A program made the translations under genes and the position numbers. This document shows positions 26,590 through 35,260 of a DNA stretch of 64,000 nt, piece after piece. The DNA is from Splendidivirga corallicola (GTDB taxonomy: Bacteria > Bacteroidota > Bacteroidia > Cytophagales > Cyclobacteriaceae), in assembly GCA_030442035.1 (NCBI GenBank), contig JAUJEA010000011.1, positions 1 to 64,000 of the forward strand. The letters are read 5' to 3'. The notes under the pieces were generated by a model. The model ran no database searches, was not told where the DNA came from, and saw only the letters and a list, made by a program, of their open reading frames with translations. Within the stretch, counting starts at the first letter, position 1; every line of letters starts with the position of its first letter.

Positions 26590-29500
26590 TTAGAAGGTTG
26601 CTTGAAGCCCTACAAAAAAGGTTTTAGCTGTGGGATAGGCCCGATCAATTCCTGCACCAAAGATGCTACCGTTGCTAGATCCAACAGCTCCTCCCGCAAA
26701 AGACCTTCCAACCTCAGGATCAAATCCAGTATAGTCAGTCAGTGTCAAAATATTTTGAGCGCTGACAAAAAACCTAATATTTTGGATTGAATTTTCGGGC
26801 AAAAGTCCGGTAGGCAAAGTATATCCTAGTTCGATGTTTTTCAACCTAGTATAAGAACCATCTTCAACATAAAAGTCGGAAGGTCGTTCATTGTCCGCTG
26901 TACGGGCATCCACCAACCTTGGGATATTGGTATTGGTATTCGATGGTGTCCAGGCGTTGGCCGCCTCGGCAAGATAGTCCCCTCCTTCACTTGTAAGGAA
27001 TAAGTTATCATTCCAACGAGTATTGAAAAGTTCCACTCCTTGAACTGAGGTTATAAATAAATTCAGGTCGAAATTTTTATAGGTAGCGGCTAAGTTTAAT
27101 CCAACTTGAAACGATGGTATAGAACTCCCTAAAAAGTCCCGATCATCATCATCAATATCATTATCCCCATCCAAATCCATAAAATTAATGTCGCCCAGTT
27201 CAGCTTGTCCCGTCCGTCCGTCAGCATCGATTTCGGCCTGGGTTTGATATATTCCTTCTACCACATGTCCATAAAAGCTTGCAATAGGGTGCCCAACATC
27301 TGTAAGAGTTGCAAATTCACCTCCTTGATTATACCTTCCCCCAACTATTGGAGATACCCCTTCTCCTAATGCCGTGACCTCGTTAGTCAGTGTAGTGAAA
27401 TTTAATGATCCATCGAAAGAAAGTCCGTTTTGCAATTTGTCATGATATCCGATCAAGAATTCAAACCCTCTATTTTCCATTGTGGCAGCATTCGTCCTGA
27501 GAAACGATCCTTGCCCTCCACCTACAGGAATGGGCAGATTAACTAAAATATCTTCTGATTTCTTTACGAAATAATCCGTAACAATTGAAATCTTACCATC
27601 TAATAGTTCTAAATCTATTCCAATATCAGAGGATGTTGTAGTTTCCCAAAACAGGCTCGGATTTGAAAGGTTCAAAACCGTAGAGCCTGATCTGGGAACA
27701 TTTCCAATTGCATATCCATTATTGATATTAATTGTACTTTGGGTATCATAATTTCCCACATTTTGATTCCCTAATTGTCCCCAACTTCCCCTCAATTTTA
27801 GGTCACTGATTATTCCATCCTTGGGAAAGAAATCTTCTTCACTAATTCTCCATCCAAGTGAAAACGATGGAAAACTACCCTTTCTTTCCGATTCTACAAA
27901 TCGTGAGGTTTCATCAGTTCTTATGGAAGCATTCAAAAGATATTTGCCTTTATAGGAGTATGTTATCCTACCTAAAATTGAGGCCAGTGCATTTTCTCCT
28001 AAAGCGCCAAAAACATCCGTATTATCATTTCCCGCACTCAATGTCCTTAAATCATTAGAACCGAATTCTGTTGCCCTCCCACCGGCTTGCCTTGACTTGA
28101 CTTTCTGGGTAGTATAGCCTATAAGGGCAGTGAAATCATGGTCTCCGATAGATTTTGCATAGGTAAGAGTATGTTCTGACAGAATGTCCAATGTTCTGGT
28201 GAAGCTTTCATTCAAACTGGCAATATTATTCGACCCACCAGGATTGGCGCTAACAAAAAACGTTGGCACGAACAGCCTGAAATGGTTATTACTATAATTA
28301 ATGCTTAAGTTGTATTTATAAGTAAGGCCATCAATTATTTCAAAACTCGGAGAAAGATTAAGTAGCGCTCTGTCAACTGTGGAAAGATCATCTTCTAATT
28401 CAGAAATGCCATACCAGTTTACAGGCCGGCCCGAGTTATACTGGGCCGGAGCATCGGCAAAGCCTCCTTCGTTATTTTCATCAAAAACTTCCTGAACAGG
28501 AATGGGCCCAAACTCACGAAAAAAATAACTGTTAGCATCTTTTAGTTCTCTGGTCAATAAAAAATTTTGATCTAATTTGAAACGTCCTTTGCTAAAGGAA
28601 GAATTAGCCCTCAAATTATACCTTTCATAACCAGAAGAATTTACAATACCATCCTGATTTAAGTACTGGCCCGAAATATAATAGGTAGCATTCTCACCAC
28701 CACCGGAAACACTCAAACTATAATCCTGATACATTGCATTGTCCAGTTGGACATCCTGCCAATCTGTGGAAACACCATTCCAAACAAAAAGGTCATCTGT
28801 GGCCCCTCCGGAGTTAGCAATCGATTGATTCCTGGCCGCTATGTAGGCTTCTCCATCCAAAAGATCCAATCTGTTGGTTTCAGATTGAACTCCTATTTTA
28901 GAGTTGAAGTTAATGCGAATATCACCTTTCTCGCCCCTCTTAGTAGTAACGATGATCACACCGTTGGCTGCCCGGTTACCATAAATAGCTGCCGCAGATG
29001 CATCTTTCAGCACCTGTACGTTCTCAATATCATTTGCATTCAGGTAAGATATATCCCCAACAATACTACCATCCACTACATATAATGGTTGGTCATTGTT
29101 GGATAATGTGCCTGTTCCACGAATAACTACCACAGCACCTGTTCCAGGGGCTCCTCCACTATTTTCTACATTTACTCCGGCGACTTTGCCTTGCAGCAAA
29201 CTTGCAGTGTTGGCATATGATATATTGTTCAATTCATCCTGATCAATTGAGGCAATAGCAGATGAAACATTAGCTCTCTTTTGTGAACCATATCCTACAA
29301 CTACTACTTCGGAAAGTGTTTCAATATCTGGGGTGAGGACAAGATCAACAGTTGTTCTCCCAGTAATATCAACTTCTTCGGTTATATAACCGACGTAGGA
29401 AAAAACCAATATAGCCACATCATCCGGAACATTTAAAGAATAGTTTCCATTGATGTCTGTAACTGTTCCTGTATTTGTATCTTTTACCAGAACATTAACT

Positions 29501-29952
29501 CCAGGCAACGCGTTTGCATCCTCATCAGTCACTTTCCCGGTAATTGTTTTTTCATCAATCTCAACAACAATTTTTTCTTCCAAACTTTCCTTTTCCAATG
29601 GATCAACAATGATCGTATTATTAATACGCTTAAAGCGAACATGATTGGTTTTGGAAATTGAGAGGAGGATTTCTCTCAGCGAAGCATCTTTGTATGATCC
29701 TATATTGGAAACATTTTTAAGATCAATTGATCCATCGCTATATAAAAACTTAAAATCTGTCTCTTTTTCTATTTTCGAAAGTGCCTTTTCCAATGATGTC
29801 TTTTTAAGATTGATCGTTAAAAATACATCGCTTAAGTTCTGCGTCATTCCACTATGGGCCAGGATAAAGTTGTAGGCCATGCATTGGATCACAAAACTAT
29901 AGATCAGTAATTTAGACATATAGATTAGTTGTCTCTGTAAACTTGATTTCAT
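26590..29952 (-). CDS. SusC/RagA TonB-dependent outer-membrane importer (locus 1)
   Basis: A 1120-aa SusC protein. After a signal peptide (about 1-36) it has an STN/secretin-like domain (about 42-110, INLKKTSLEKALSKIEKETD), which makes it a likely signal-transducing importer paired with FecR; a carboxypeptidase-regulatory-like beta-sandwich (about 137-215, ITGKVTDEDANALPGVNVLV); the TonB-box region SEVVVVGYGSQKR; a plug (NTASLLQGKVAGVNVENSGG, VDGSIVGDISYLNANDIENV, YGNRAANGVIIVTTKRG) and a 22-strand barrel ending AKTFFVGLQATF. It takes glycan pieces bound by SusD across the outer membrane using TonB. First structural gene of locus 1, 170 nt after fecR. Confidence 0.95.
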   Translation of the reverse strand: MKSSLQRQLIYMSKLLIYSFVIQCMAYNFILAHSGMTQNLSDVFLTINLKKTSLEKALSKIEKETDFKFLYSDGSIDLKNVSNIGSYKDASLREILLSISKTNHVRFKRINNTIIVDPLEKESLEEKIVVEIDEKTITGKVTDEDANALPGVNVLVKDTNTGTVTDINGNYSLNVPDDVAILVFSYVGYITEEVDITGRTTVDLVLTPDIETLSEVVVVGYGSQKRANVSSAIASIDQDELNNISYANTASLLQGKVAGVNVENSGGAPGTGAVVVIRGTGTLSNNDQPLYVVDGSIVGDISYLNANDIENVQVLKDASAAAIYGNRAANGVIIVTTKRGEKGDIRINFNSKIGVQSETNRLDLLDGEAYIAARNQSIANSGGATDDLFVWNGVSTDWQDVQLDNAMYQDYSLSVSGGGENATYYISGQYLNQDGIVNSSGYERYNLRANSSFSKGRFKLDQNFLLTRELKDANSYFFREFGPIPVQEVFDENNEGGFADAPAQYNSGRPVNWYGISELEDDLSTVDRALLNLSPSFEIIDGLTYKYNLSINYSNNHFRLFVPTFFVSANPGGSNNIASLNESFTRTLDILSEHTLTYAKSIGDHDFTALIGYTTQKVKSRQAGGRATEFGSNDLRTLSAGNDNTDVFGALGENALASILGRITYSYKGKYLLNASIRTDETSRFVESERKGSFPSFSLGWRISEEDFFPKDGIISDLKLRGSWGQLGNQNVGNYDTQSTININNGYAIGNVPRSGSTVLNLSNPSLFWETTTSSDIGIDLELLDGKISIVTDYFVKKSEDILVNLPIPVGGGQGSFLRTNAATMENRGFEFLIGYHDKLQNGLSFDGSLNFTTLTNEVTALGEGVSPIVGGRYNQGGEFATLTDVGHPIASFYGHVVEGIYQTQAEIDADGRTGQAELGDINFMDLDGDNDIDDDDRDFLGSSIPSFQVGLNLAATYKNFDLNLFITSVQGVELFNTRWNDNLFLTSEGGDYLAEAANAWTPSNTNTNIPRLVDARTADNERPSDFYVEDGSYTRLKNIELGYTLPTGLLPENSIQNIRFFVSAQNILTLTDYTGFDPEVGRSFAGGAVGSSNGSIFGAGIDRAYPTAKTFFVGLQATF

Positions 29953-30002
29953 ATTTTTGATAAGTTTTGGTGAATAATATTTTCATCAAATGCATTTAAG
30001 TT

Positions 30003-30048
30003 CTCTGGTAAAGCTTGGGGGGCTCAAATTCCTAAGCTTACCGGAGAG
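30003..30048 (-). promoter_or_regulatory. stem-loop between fecR and susC (locus 1)
   Basis: CTCTGGTAAAGCTT (30003-30016) pairs with AAGCTTACCGGAGAG (30034-30048) with a small bulge. It lies in the 170-nt fecR-susC gap, 50 nt before the susC start, and could be an attenuator or a processing stem in the mRNA leader. Confidence 0.5.
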
Positions 30049-30122
30049 CAAAATCATCCGACTATCGGACAATTTTGATCATATACTTAACTCGTATTTT
30101 CTTTTTTCATATGTTTTCCATT

Positions 30123-31184
30123 TTAATAGATTAATACATCATTTCCTTTTATCTTATAGTTAATATCAGCTTCGAATTTTATACCTTCCAATACATTTTT
30201 TAACGTTTCATTTTCAAAAACTCCACTATAGGTTTTGTTTTTGAATGTATCGTTTTCGAGTCGGATATTCTTACCATACCATCTCTCCAACATGACTATC
30301 AACTCAGGGACAGGTGTTTTATCAAAATAAAGAATATCATCTCTCCAGCTAAATTCACTTTCATTAAACTCAACAGTCTTTAACAGGCTAGGATCTGTCT
30401 TGTTATGTGAAGTCATTTCGTTGGCATTCAAAGTCACGCTCTTTTTTATGTTTCCATCACGGTCCTCACTTTGAACTAATACTTTACCTGTTGCCACTGC
30501 TACTTCAGCTACACTATCCTCCGGATAGGCCTTTATATTGAATGAGGTCCCCAACACTGTGGTGAGCATCTTTTCGGTGTGTATTATGAATTTTCTGGAA
30601 GTATCTCTTTCCACATTAAAAAAGGCTTCTCCTTCCAGAAATATCTCTCTTAGTGAAGTTGAAAACTGTTTCGGAAATCTTATCCTACTACCAGCATTCA
30701 ATTTAATGATTGATCCATCGCTCAATGTGGTGGTTAATTTTTGACCATAGGGAACGACTTTCTCAATCCATTCTACTTGCTCCCTGGGAGTCTCTTTTAC
30801 CCATAGCTCCGAATTCAAATAAAAGACACTAATCGGGACTAGTAGCACTATGAGAATTGCAGCCACACGTTTCCAGGAATGCCATATATTGGTATCAAGA
30901 ACTTTTGACTTTACGGAAACCCGTTGACTCTTTTCTATCTGAGCAAACATTTCCCTTAATTCATTTTCCCGCTCCTCCTTACTTAATAATTCCTTATTAT
31001 CCACGTAGATATTCCTTAAAAGGAATATAGCCTCCTCTATTTCAGGTATCTTTTCCGGATGAGATTTTATCCAATCGTTCCAAAAAGAAATATTCTGAAC
31101 ATTTTCTTTATAAACAAAAGATCGGAACGATTGATCGTCCAGAAAGTCATCAATACCATAGTCAGTATAATCTCTCTGCATCAA
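30123..31184 (-). CDS. FecR-family anti-sigma factor (locus 1)
   Basis: A 353-aa inner-membrane anti-sigma factor. The cytoplasmic part (about 1-108) would hold the ECF sigma factor; one membrane helix at about 110-128 (VAAILIVLLVPISVFYLN); then the FecR domain (about 145-245: TLSDGSIIKLNAGSRIRFPK, REIFLEGEAFFNVERDTSRK, TTVLGTSFNIKAYPEDS) and a C-terminal DUF4974 domain (about 285-352, LYFDKTPVPELIVMLERWYG). In this family the DUF4974/FecR part contacts the STN domain of the partner SusC. Upstream lies its sigma gene; downstream its susC. Confidence 0.94.
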   Translation of the reverse strand: MMQRDYTDYGIDDFLDDQSFRSFVYKENVQNISFWNDWIKSHPEKIPEIEEAIFLLRNIYVDNKELLSKEERENELREMFAQIEKSQRVSVKSKVLDTNIWHSWKRVAAILIVLLVPISVFYLNSELWVKETPREQVEWIEKVVPYGQKLTTTLSDGSIIKLNAGSRIRFPKQFSTSLREIFLEGEAFFNVERDTSRKFIIHTEKMLTTVLGTSFNIKAYPEDSVAEVAVATGKVLVQSEDRDGNIKKSVTLNANEMTSHNKTDPSLLKTVEFNESEFSWRDDILYFDKTPVPELIVMLERWYGKNIRLENDTFKNKTYSGVFENETLKNVLEGIKFEADINYKIKGNDVLIY

Positions 31185-31669
31185 GTCTAAAATTGGGTTT
31201 AATAAGTAGTGGAGGGTACATGTGATATTTAAGTATTTTTTGCAGAAAATTTTTCAAAATACTTTGTATAGTACAAAATAAAATTAGAATAATTCTAAAA
31301 TAGCAAGATGTGCAATGGGTAAACGGGAGGAAACTTTACCTTGATAAGTTTTTTGGGGTTGTCTTCATCGATTGGAAAAAGGGACAAGAGCATCAAAGAG
31401 ACTATTCAGATTACAATTAAGCAGTTAAAATATTTTATACATACCTTTTTCAAGATAGATGATCATTTTAGATCCATTTTATTTTTATCAATAAAACAGG
31501 TCACAGACCTTACTGTATCACTACGAGCCTAGATAGACGCGAATTAAAAACATTCACACTAGTAGGAGCCGGTTTCAAACCTGTTTAATTTTCGCTGAGA
31601 TTATCCGAGCCAGACATTAAATTCTGTCCCAGGTCTTCTGCCAGATCCAGAAATATCTAACCAAATGCT
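31185..31669. other. 485-nt gene-free gap between sigma and fecR (locus 1)
   Basis: I see no gene that I can support here; the 63-codon plus-strand frame at 31341-31532 has no family look. The part at 31560-31590 carries GTAGGAGCCGGTTTCAAACC, a sequence of the kind found as dispersed intergenic repeats, but only one copy lies in this window. The gap is much longer than the 157 nt seen in locus 2, so fecR here may have its own promoter. Confidence 0.4.
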
Positions 31670-32248
31670 CTAGCTAAAATAGTGTAGGTAAGCCAATCCC
31701 AAAAAAGCAACATGTACAAGCTTTTCCCTCAGAGCTTTGATGGCTTTATGCGAAAGATCATAGACAGTATTATACTTAAGAGATGTGATGGAAGCTATCT
31801 CTTCATAATCATAGCCTTCCAAAAATCTAAGCTTGATTATCTGTTGTTTCCTTTTTGACAATGATTGAACTGCGTTTAGCAGTTTAGCTTTTTTCAGAGA
31901 TTCTTCTTGATTATCCAGGAGCCTGTTTTCGTAGTTAAAGATTATTTCGTTTTGAAGTTCAAAGAGTTTGTTAATATTTTTCTTTTTTTCATCCTTCTTA
32001 ATTGCAGCATAAACCACCCTGCTCAGGTGCTTCAGTAGATAGGCCTTAATATTGCTTATATCGGTTATTTTCTCCCTTTTATTCCAAAGATCGATGAAGA
32101 CTTCCTGAATGCAATCCTTAGTCATATCTGTATTCATCGATAATCTTACTCCGAATCTATAAAGATCATCATAATAAGTATTATAGATCAAAACAAACTC
32201 GTCGTAATACTTGTCATGTGAGTTATTTTCAGGTCCGCCTTGAAACAT
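31670..32248 (-). CDS. ECF RNA polymerase sigma factor (locus 1)
   Basis: I choose the ATG at 32248 (192 aa, MFQGGPENNSHDKYYDEFV); the longer frame from 32362 adds 38 residues not usual in the family. Region 2 reads YDEFVLIYNTYYDDLYRFGVRL, DCIQEVFIDLWNKREKI and the following helix, and region 4 reads AVQSLSKRKQQIIKLRFLEG, YDYEEIASITSLKYNTVYDLSHKAIKALRE. This is the Bacteroidota ECF group paired with FecR and SusC. It should direct transcription of locus 1 and itself when FecR is triggered. Confidence 0.92.
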   Translation of the reverse strand: MFQGGPENNSHDKYYDEFVLIYNTYYDDLYRFGVRLSMNTDMTKDCIQEVFIDLWNKREKITDISNIKAYLLKHLSRVVYAAIKKDEKKKNINKLFELQNEIIFNYENRLLDNQEESLKKAKLLNAVQSLSKRKQQIIKLRFLEGYDYEEIASITSLKYNTVYDLSHKAIKALREKLVHVAFLGLAYLHYFS

Positions 32249-32485
32249 TGAAAATAAATTTAGCAATTTCCAATTTACGCAGATATTTTTTTGAAACCTC
32301 TCAAAATTTAAAATTTCATGATCTCGTTTTGAAATGTTCCATCCAAATGCAAGTTTAAACAAATTGGATTTCTTGAAGTCTCATTCATTGGAAATACAAC
32401 CTCCCATCAAGAATAAGTATCTATTATTCAACAAAGTCGATCCATCTTATTGACATCTTTTCAATAACTAGCTAGATTAGATACT

Positions 32486-33079
32486 ATGATAGTAGATAAT
32501 ACCAGACTTCAGAAAGCCATTGAGAAATTTGATGCGGAAAACAGTAAAGATCCTCATAAGGAAACCTATAAGGGAAAGGAATATCCCAAGGAATTACTCT
32601 ATGCGATCAGAATGACTGAATGGCTATTAAAACTAGACCCTGAGGCATCAGAGGCATTACAATTGGCCGCCAGAAGTCAGCACATCTGCAGATGGACCAG
32701 CCCCAGGGAATCTTTTCCTATGGATAAAAAGGGTTATTTGCTTTGGAGGACCGAGCTCAAAAAATTTCATGCCGAGAAGGCAGCCGGCATTTTAAAGGAA
32801 TGTGATTACGATGATGAGACCATTCGTCGGGTGGAAGATTTGATCCTAAAGAAAAAAATAAAATCGGATCCGGAGTCACAGCTATTGGAAGATGTGGTAT
32901 GTCTTGTATTTCTGGAAAACTACTTTGAAGACTTCTCTGAAAAGCACGAGCCTGAGAAGGTAATCGACATCATACGTAAAACATGGAAAAAAATGTCGGA
33001 AAAAGGTCATCAGGCTGCACTGAATCTTGATCTACCTCAAGCTGCCCATCGGCTGGTTGAACAAGCGCTCCAGGCGTGA
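32486..33079 (+). CDS. DUF4202 protein
   Basis: A 197-aa soluble protein that fits DUF4202 over its full length: FDAENSKDPHKETYKGKEYPKELLYAIRMTEWL, LQLAARSQHICRWTSPRESFPMDKKGYLLWRTELKKFHAEK, and VVCLVFLENYFEDFSEKH. The pattern of His and Asp residues (HICRW, FHAEK, LEDVVCLVF) resembles HD-type metal-dependent phosphohydrolases, though I see no clear HD pair. It converges on the nitrate/nitrite cluster and DUF4202 genes are, to my recollection, often beside nitrite reductase genes; a role in nitrogen metabolism is inference. Some databases misname this family as glutamyl-tRNA synthetase. Confidence 0.88.
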   Translation: MIVDNTRLQKAIEKFDAENSKDPHKETYKGKEYPKELLYAIRMTEWLLKLDPEASEALQLAARSQHICRWTSPRESFPMDKKGYLLWRTELKKFHAEKAAGILKECDYDDETIRRVEDLILKKKIKSDPESQLLEDVVCLVFLENYFEDFSEKHEPEKVIDIIRKTWKKMSEKGHQAALNLDLPQAAHRLVEQALQA

Positions 33080-33173
33080 GAGGTGAAACAACTTTCTCCC
33101 ATTACTCAAGGAAATGCCTGGTGATCAATGATGAATCAATACCATTAAGTTAAGGAAATAATGATGAAAGCAT

Positions 33174-33245
33174 TTAGGTGTCAGGTATCAGATTTCAGCC
33201 TAAATGATGTTTTTTTAGTATGCCAGAAAATTATCTGACACCTAA
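33174..33245. repeat. 72-bp inverted-repeat element after DUF4202
   Basis: TTAGGTGTCAG (33174-33184) and CTGACACCTAA (33235-33245) are perfect 11-bp inverted ends, with related words (GGTATCAGATTTCAG; AGACCTGATGCCTGA) next to them. A similar element with AGGTTTCAG words lies at 34828-34924, on the other side of the rubredoxin gene. Confidence 0.55.
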
Positions 33246-33325
33246 GACCTGATGCCTGAAGGCTTATCTTAATGGCTTTGAATTTTGAATGACGAATTAT
33301 GATTAGACTACCAAACTCTAACACT

Positions 33326-34801
33326 TTAACACTTCCCTACACTTATTAATTCATGTACTTCCATCAGCTCATAATTTGATTTGTGTTCATCACATAAGGG
33401 ACAACGATAAGTGTCGGGCAACATTTCAAACGAAGTTCCAGCAACGATCCCTGATTCAGGGTCTCCATAGTCTTTGTTGTAAATAGTTAAGCAGTTTTTG
33501 CACTGATATACTTTTGTAAACAAAACACCCGGTTTTGTTGTAGTAACAGCTTTTGGAGCAGGGGAGTACTTGAGTTGCTTATAATACATTTTACTAAGTT
33601 CCATTAAAAGCGGGGCAAGGTCTTCCTTCTCTACTTCTTCAGCAAAAGTCATATATTCCGTACTATTTGGATTAAAATCCTTGCTATACAGGATGTTAAA
33701 GGTTGTAATCAAATCATATTTATGGGCATACCTGGAGGTACGGTTTTTCTCAATGACTATGGATGTAAATAACACCATAGGAGCTGTTTTGATAGTAAAG
33801 GTAAGTCCATATGTACTGATATCATTTTGGTCGAAAGCCCTTACCAGATATCTTTTCAATTCTAATGCCTGCTTATCCAATAAAGGTAAATGCCAGTTTA
33901 ATTCCACAGAAGAGTGTCTTATGTTAATCCCAAATTTGCCCAGCAGTTTTTCCCACTTTATCCGTTCTTTCCACTGAATCCCTTTAATGATAAAGGATTT
34001 CCAGGGTGTTATGATAATCTGCTTAACTGTATCAGCTGTCATGCATAAATCACAAAAATGCTTGATGAATTCAATATCATATTTGTTATTGCGCCAATAT
34101 AAACCTAGCCAATAATTATCTCCCTCCATTTTATGGAAGCCCTCATAATATGGAAAAATACCTTCAGGAAGTTTTAGCTTGTTTTCGATGTTCCGATTAT
34201 TGGTGCTAACCCTGTTAATCGTATGTTCAAAAAGTTCATTGATGGGAAGTTGACCCTGATCGAAATAGATTTCTTCCAAAACTTTAGCAACCTTGGGGAT
34301 GTCATAGCTGAAAACCAAAACCGGCCACTCCTCCAGGACTTTTTCACCCCTTGGGAATCTTAAATATAAGAACCAGTAGTTTTCAAATTCTGAGGCTACA
34401 AAATTAAGGTTTCCGGTAAACAGCGGAACCAAAGTTTGTTTGGGATCAGTAATATTGATCTGCAATTGGTGTTTATAATCAATATCCTCCATGATATAAT
34501 GGTAGATATCAATATGTAACCAGGGAGTGGTAGGCAGAATACCGTCAGCTATGTAAGAAGTGACAATATTTTGATGCTTCAGTTGATTATAATCATAATC
34601 CGTTTGAATTGATTCAAAGGTTTTTTTCAGTTTGCCTTTATTATCCTCCTTTATTGGAAATAGCATATCCTGTCTGGAGCCAAAATGAACATAGCTTGCA
34701 CCTAGTTCCTCTGCTGTCAGGACTATCTTCTTCATGTCCAATGGAGAAAGTATTCCTCCTTTCACAAATACTCTGACTAATTCATTTTTATTATTCATCA
34801 T
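33326..34801 (-). CDS. rubredoxin-tailed protein with nitrite/sulfite-reductase-like halves
   Basis: A 491-aa soluble protein. The C-terminus (about 430-482) is a complete rubredoxin: C434/C437 and C467/C470 around DYGDPESGIVAGTSFEMLPD, the usual one-iron site. The N-terminal 420 residues look like the two ferredoxin-like half-domains of siroheme reductases: LVRVFVKGGILSPLDMKKIV and YVHFGSRQDMLFPI match the style of the NirB segment VPGGEITPDKLIVIGELA and ITGGQRIDLF, with a second such half near 235-300. The four cysteines that hold the [4Fe-4S]-siroheme in real reductases are absent. Last gene on the minus strand of the nitrate cluster. An electron carrier or accessory of nitrate/nitrite reduction is the likely role; not proven. 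Confidence 0.8.
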   Translation of the reverse strand: MMNNKNELVRVFVKGGILSPLDMKKIVLTAEELGASYVHFGSRQDMLFPIKEDNKGKLKKTFESIQTDYDYNQLKHQNIVTSYIADGILPTTPWLHIDIYHYIMEDIDYKHQLQINITDPKQTLVPLFTGNLNFVASEFENYWFLYLRFPRGEKVLEEWPVLVFSYDIPKVAKVLEEIYFDQGQLPINELFEHTINRVSTNNRNIENKLKLPEGIFPYYEGFHKMEGDNYWLGLYWRNNKYDIEFIKHFCDLCMTADTVKQIIITPWKSFIIKGIQWKERIKWEKLLGKFGINIRHSSVELNWHLPLLDKQALELKRYLVRAFDQNDISTYGLTFTIKTAPMVLFTSIVIEKNRTSRYAHKYDLITTFNILYSKDFNPNSTEYMTFAEEVEKEDLAPLLMELSKMYYKQLKYSPAPKAVTTTKPGVLFTKVYQCKNCLTIYNKDYGDPESGIVAGTSFEMLPDTYRCPLCDEHKSNYELMEVHELISVGKC

Positions 34802-34827
34802 ATTAGATAGAGTTTATTTTTGACTAC

Positions 34828-34924
34828 AAGCTTTCAGGTTTCAGCACTTAGGTTTTAGTTTTTTTCTAGCTCTTGGACCCATCGGTAACTTGATAGATCC
34901 CCAAACCCTCATATCTGAAAGCTT
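34828..34924. repeat. 97-bp inverted-repeat element upstream of the rubredoxin gene
   Basis: AAGCTTTCAG (34828-34837) and CTGAAAGCTT (34915-34924) are perfect 10-bp inverted ends. Inside are GGTTTCAGCACTTAGG-type words like those of the element at 33174-33245. It lies just upstream of the rubredoxin-gene start. Confidence 0.5.
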
Positions 34925-35011
34925 TAATAAGTGGTATTAACTTATTTCTACTTTGACAGATTGGAATCAATTGAATCACAACTGTCATCCCGGAATTTTA
35001 TATTTCCCCAT

Positions 35012-35153
35012 CGTCATCCCGGAATTTCTGGAATGAAATGAAAGAAATATCCGGGATTCCCATGCCAATGAGATACATGCTGTATACCCGCACAACAGTT
35101 GGAGTTCTGATTGGGAGATCCCTGATCTCAGCTACGCTTCGTCAGGGATGACG
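35012..35153. repeat. MITE/REP-like intergenic element
   Basis: CGTCATCCC (35012-35020) and GGGATGACG (35145-35153) are inverted ends of a 142-bp unit; GTCATCCCGGAATTT is also repeated as a partial copy at 34984. The inside has complementary words (CCGGAATTTCTGG, ATCCGGGATT, GGGAGATCCCTGATC). No gene is inside. It splits the 459-nt gap between the fused nitrate reductase and the rubredoxin gene. Elements of this 'TCATCCCGGAATT' kind are common dispersed repeats in Bacteroidota. Confidence 0.65.
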
Positions 35154-35260
35154 TACTTACGGTAATTTATCATGTTATAAACTCCTTTTTTATCACTTCC
35201 TGACACTATCCCCTCTCGCATCTACACAGGAGAGATCATATGTAACCTGATGAAGTAAGG

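Noticed and set aside
31341..31532. 63-codon plus-strand frame between sigma and fecR of locus 1
   Set aside because: No family signature and biased composition; it lies in a likely promoter region.
32249..32362. Longer start for the locus 1 sigma factor
   Set aside because: The extra 38 residues do not resemble the family, whose members start close to region 2.
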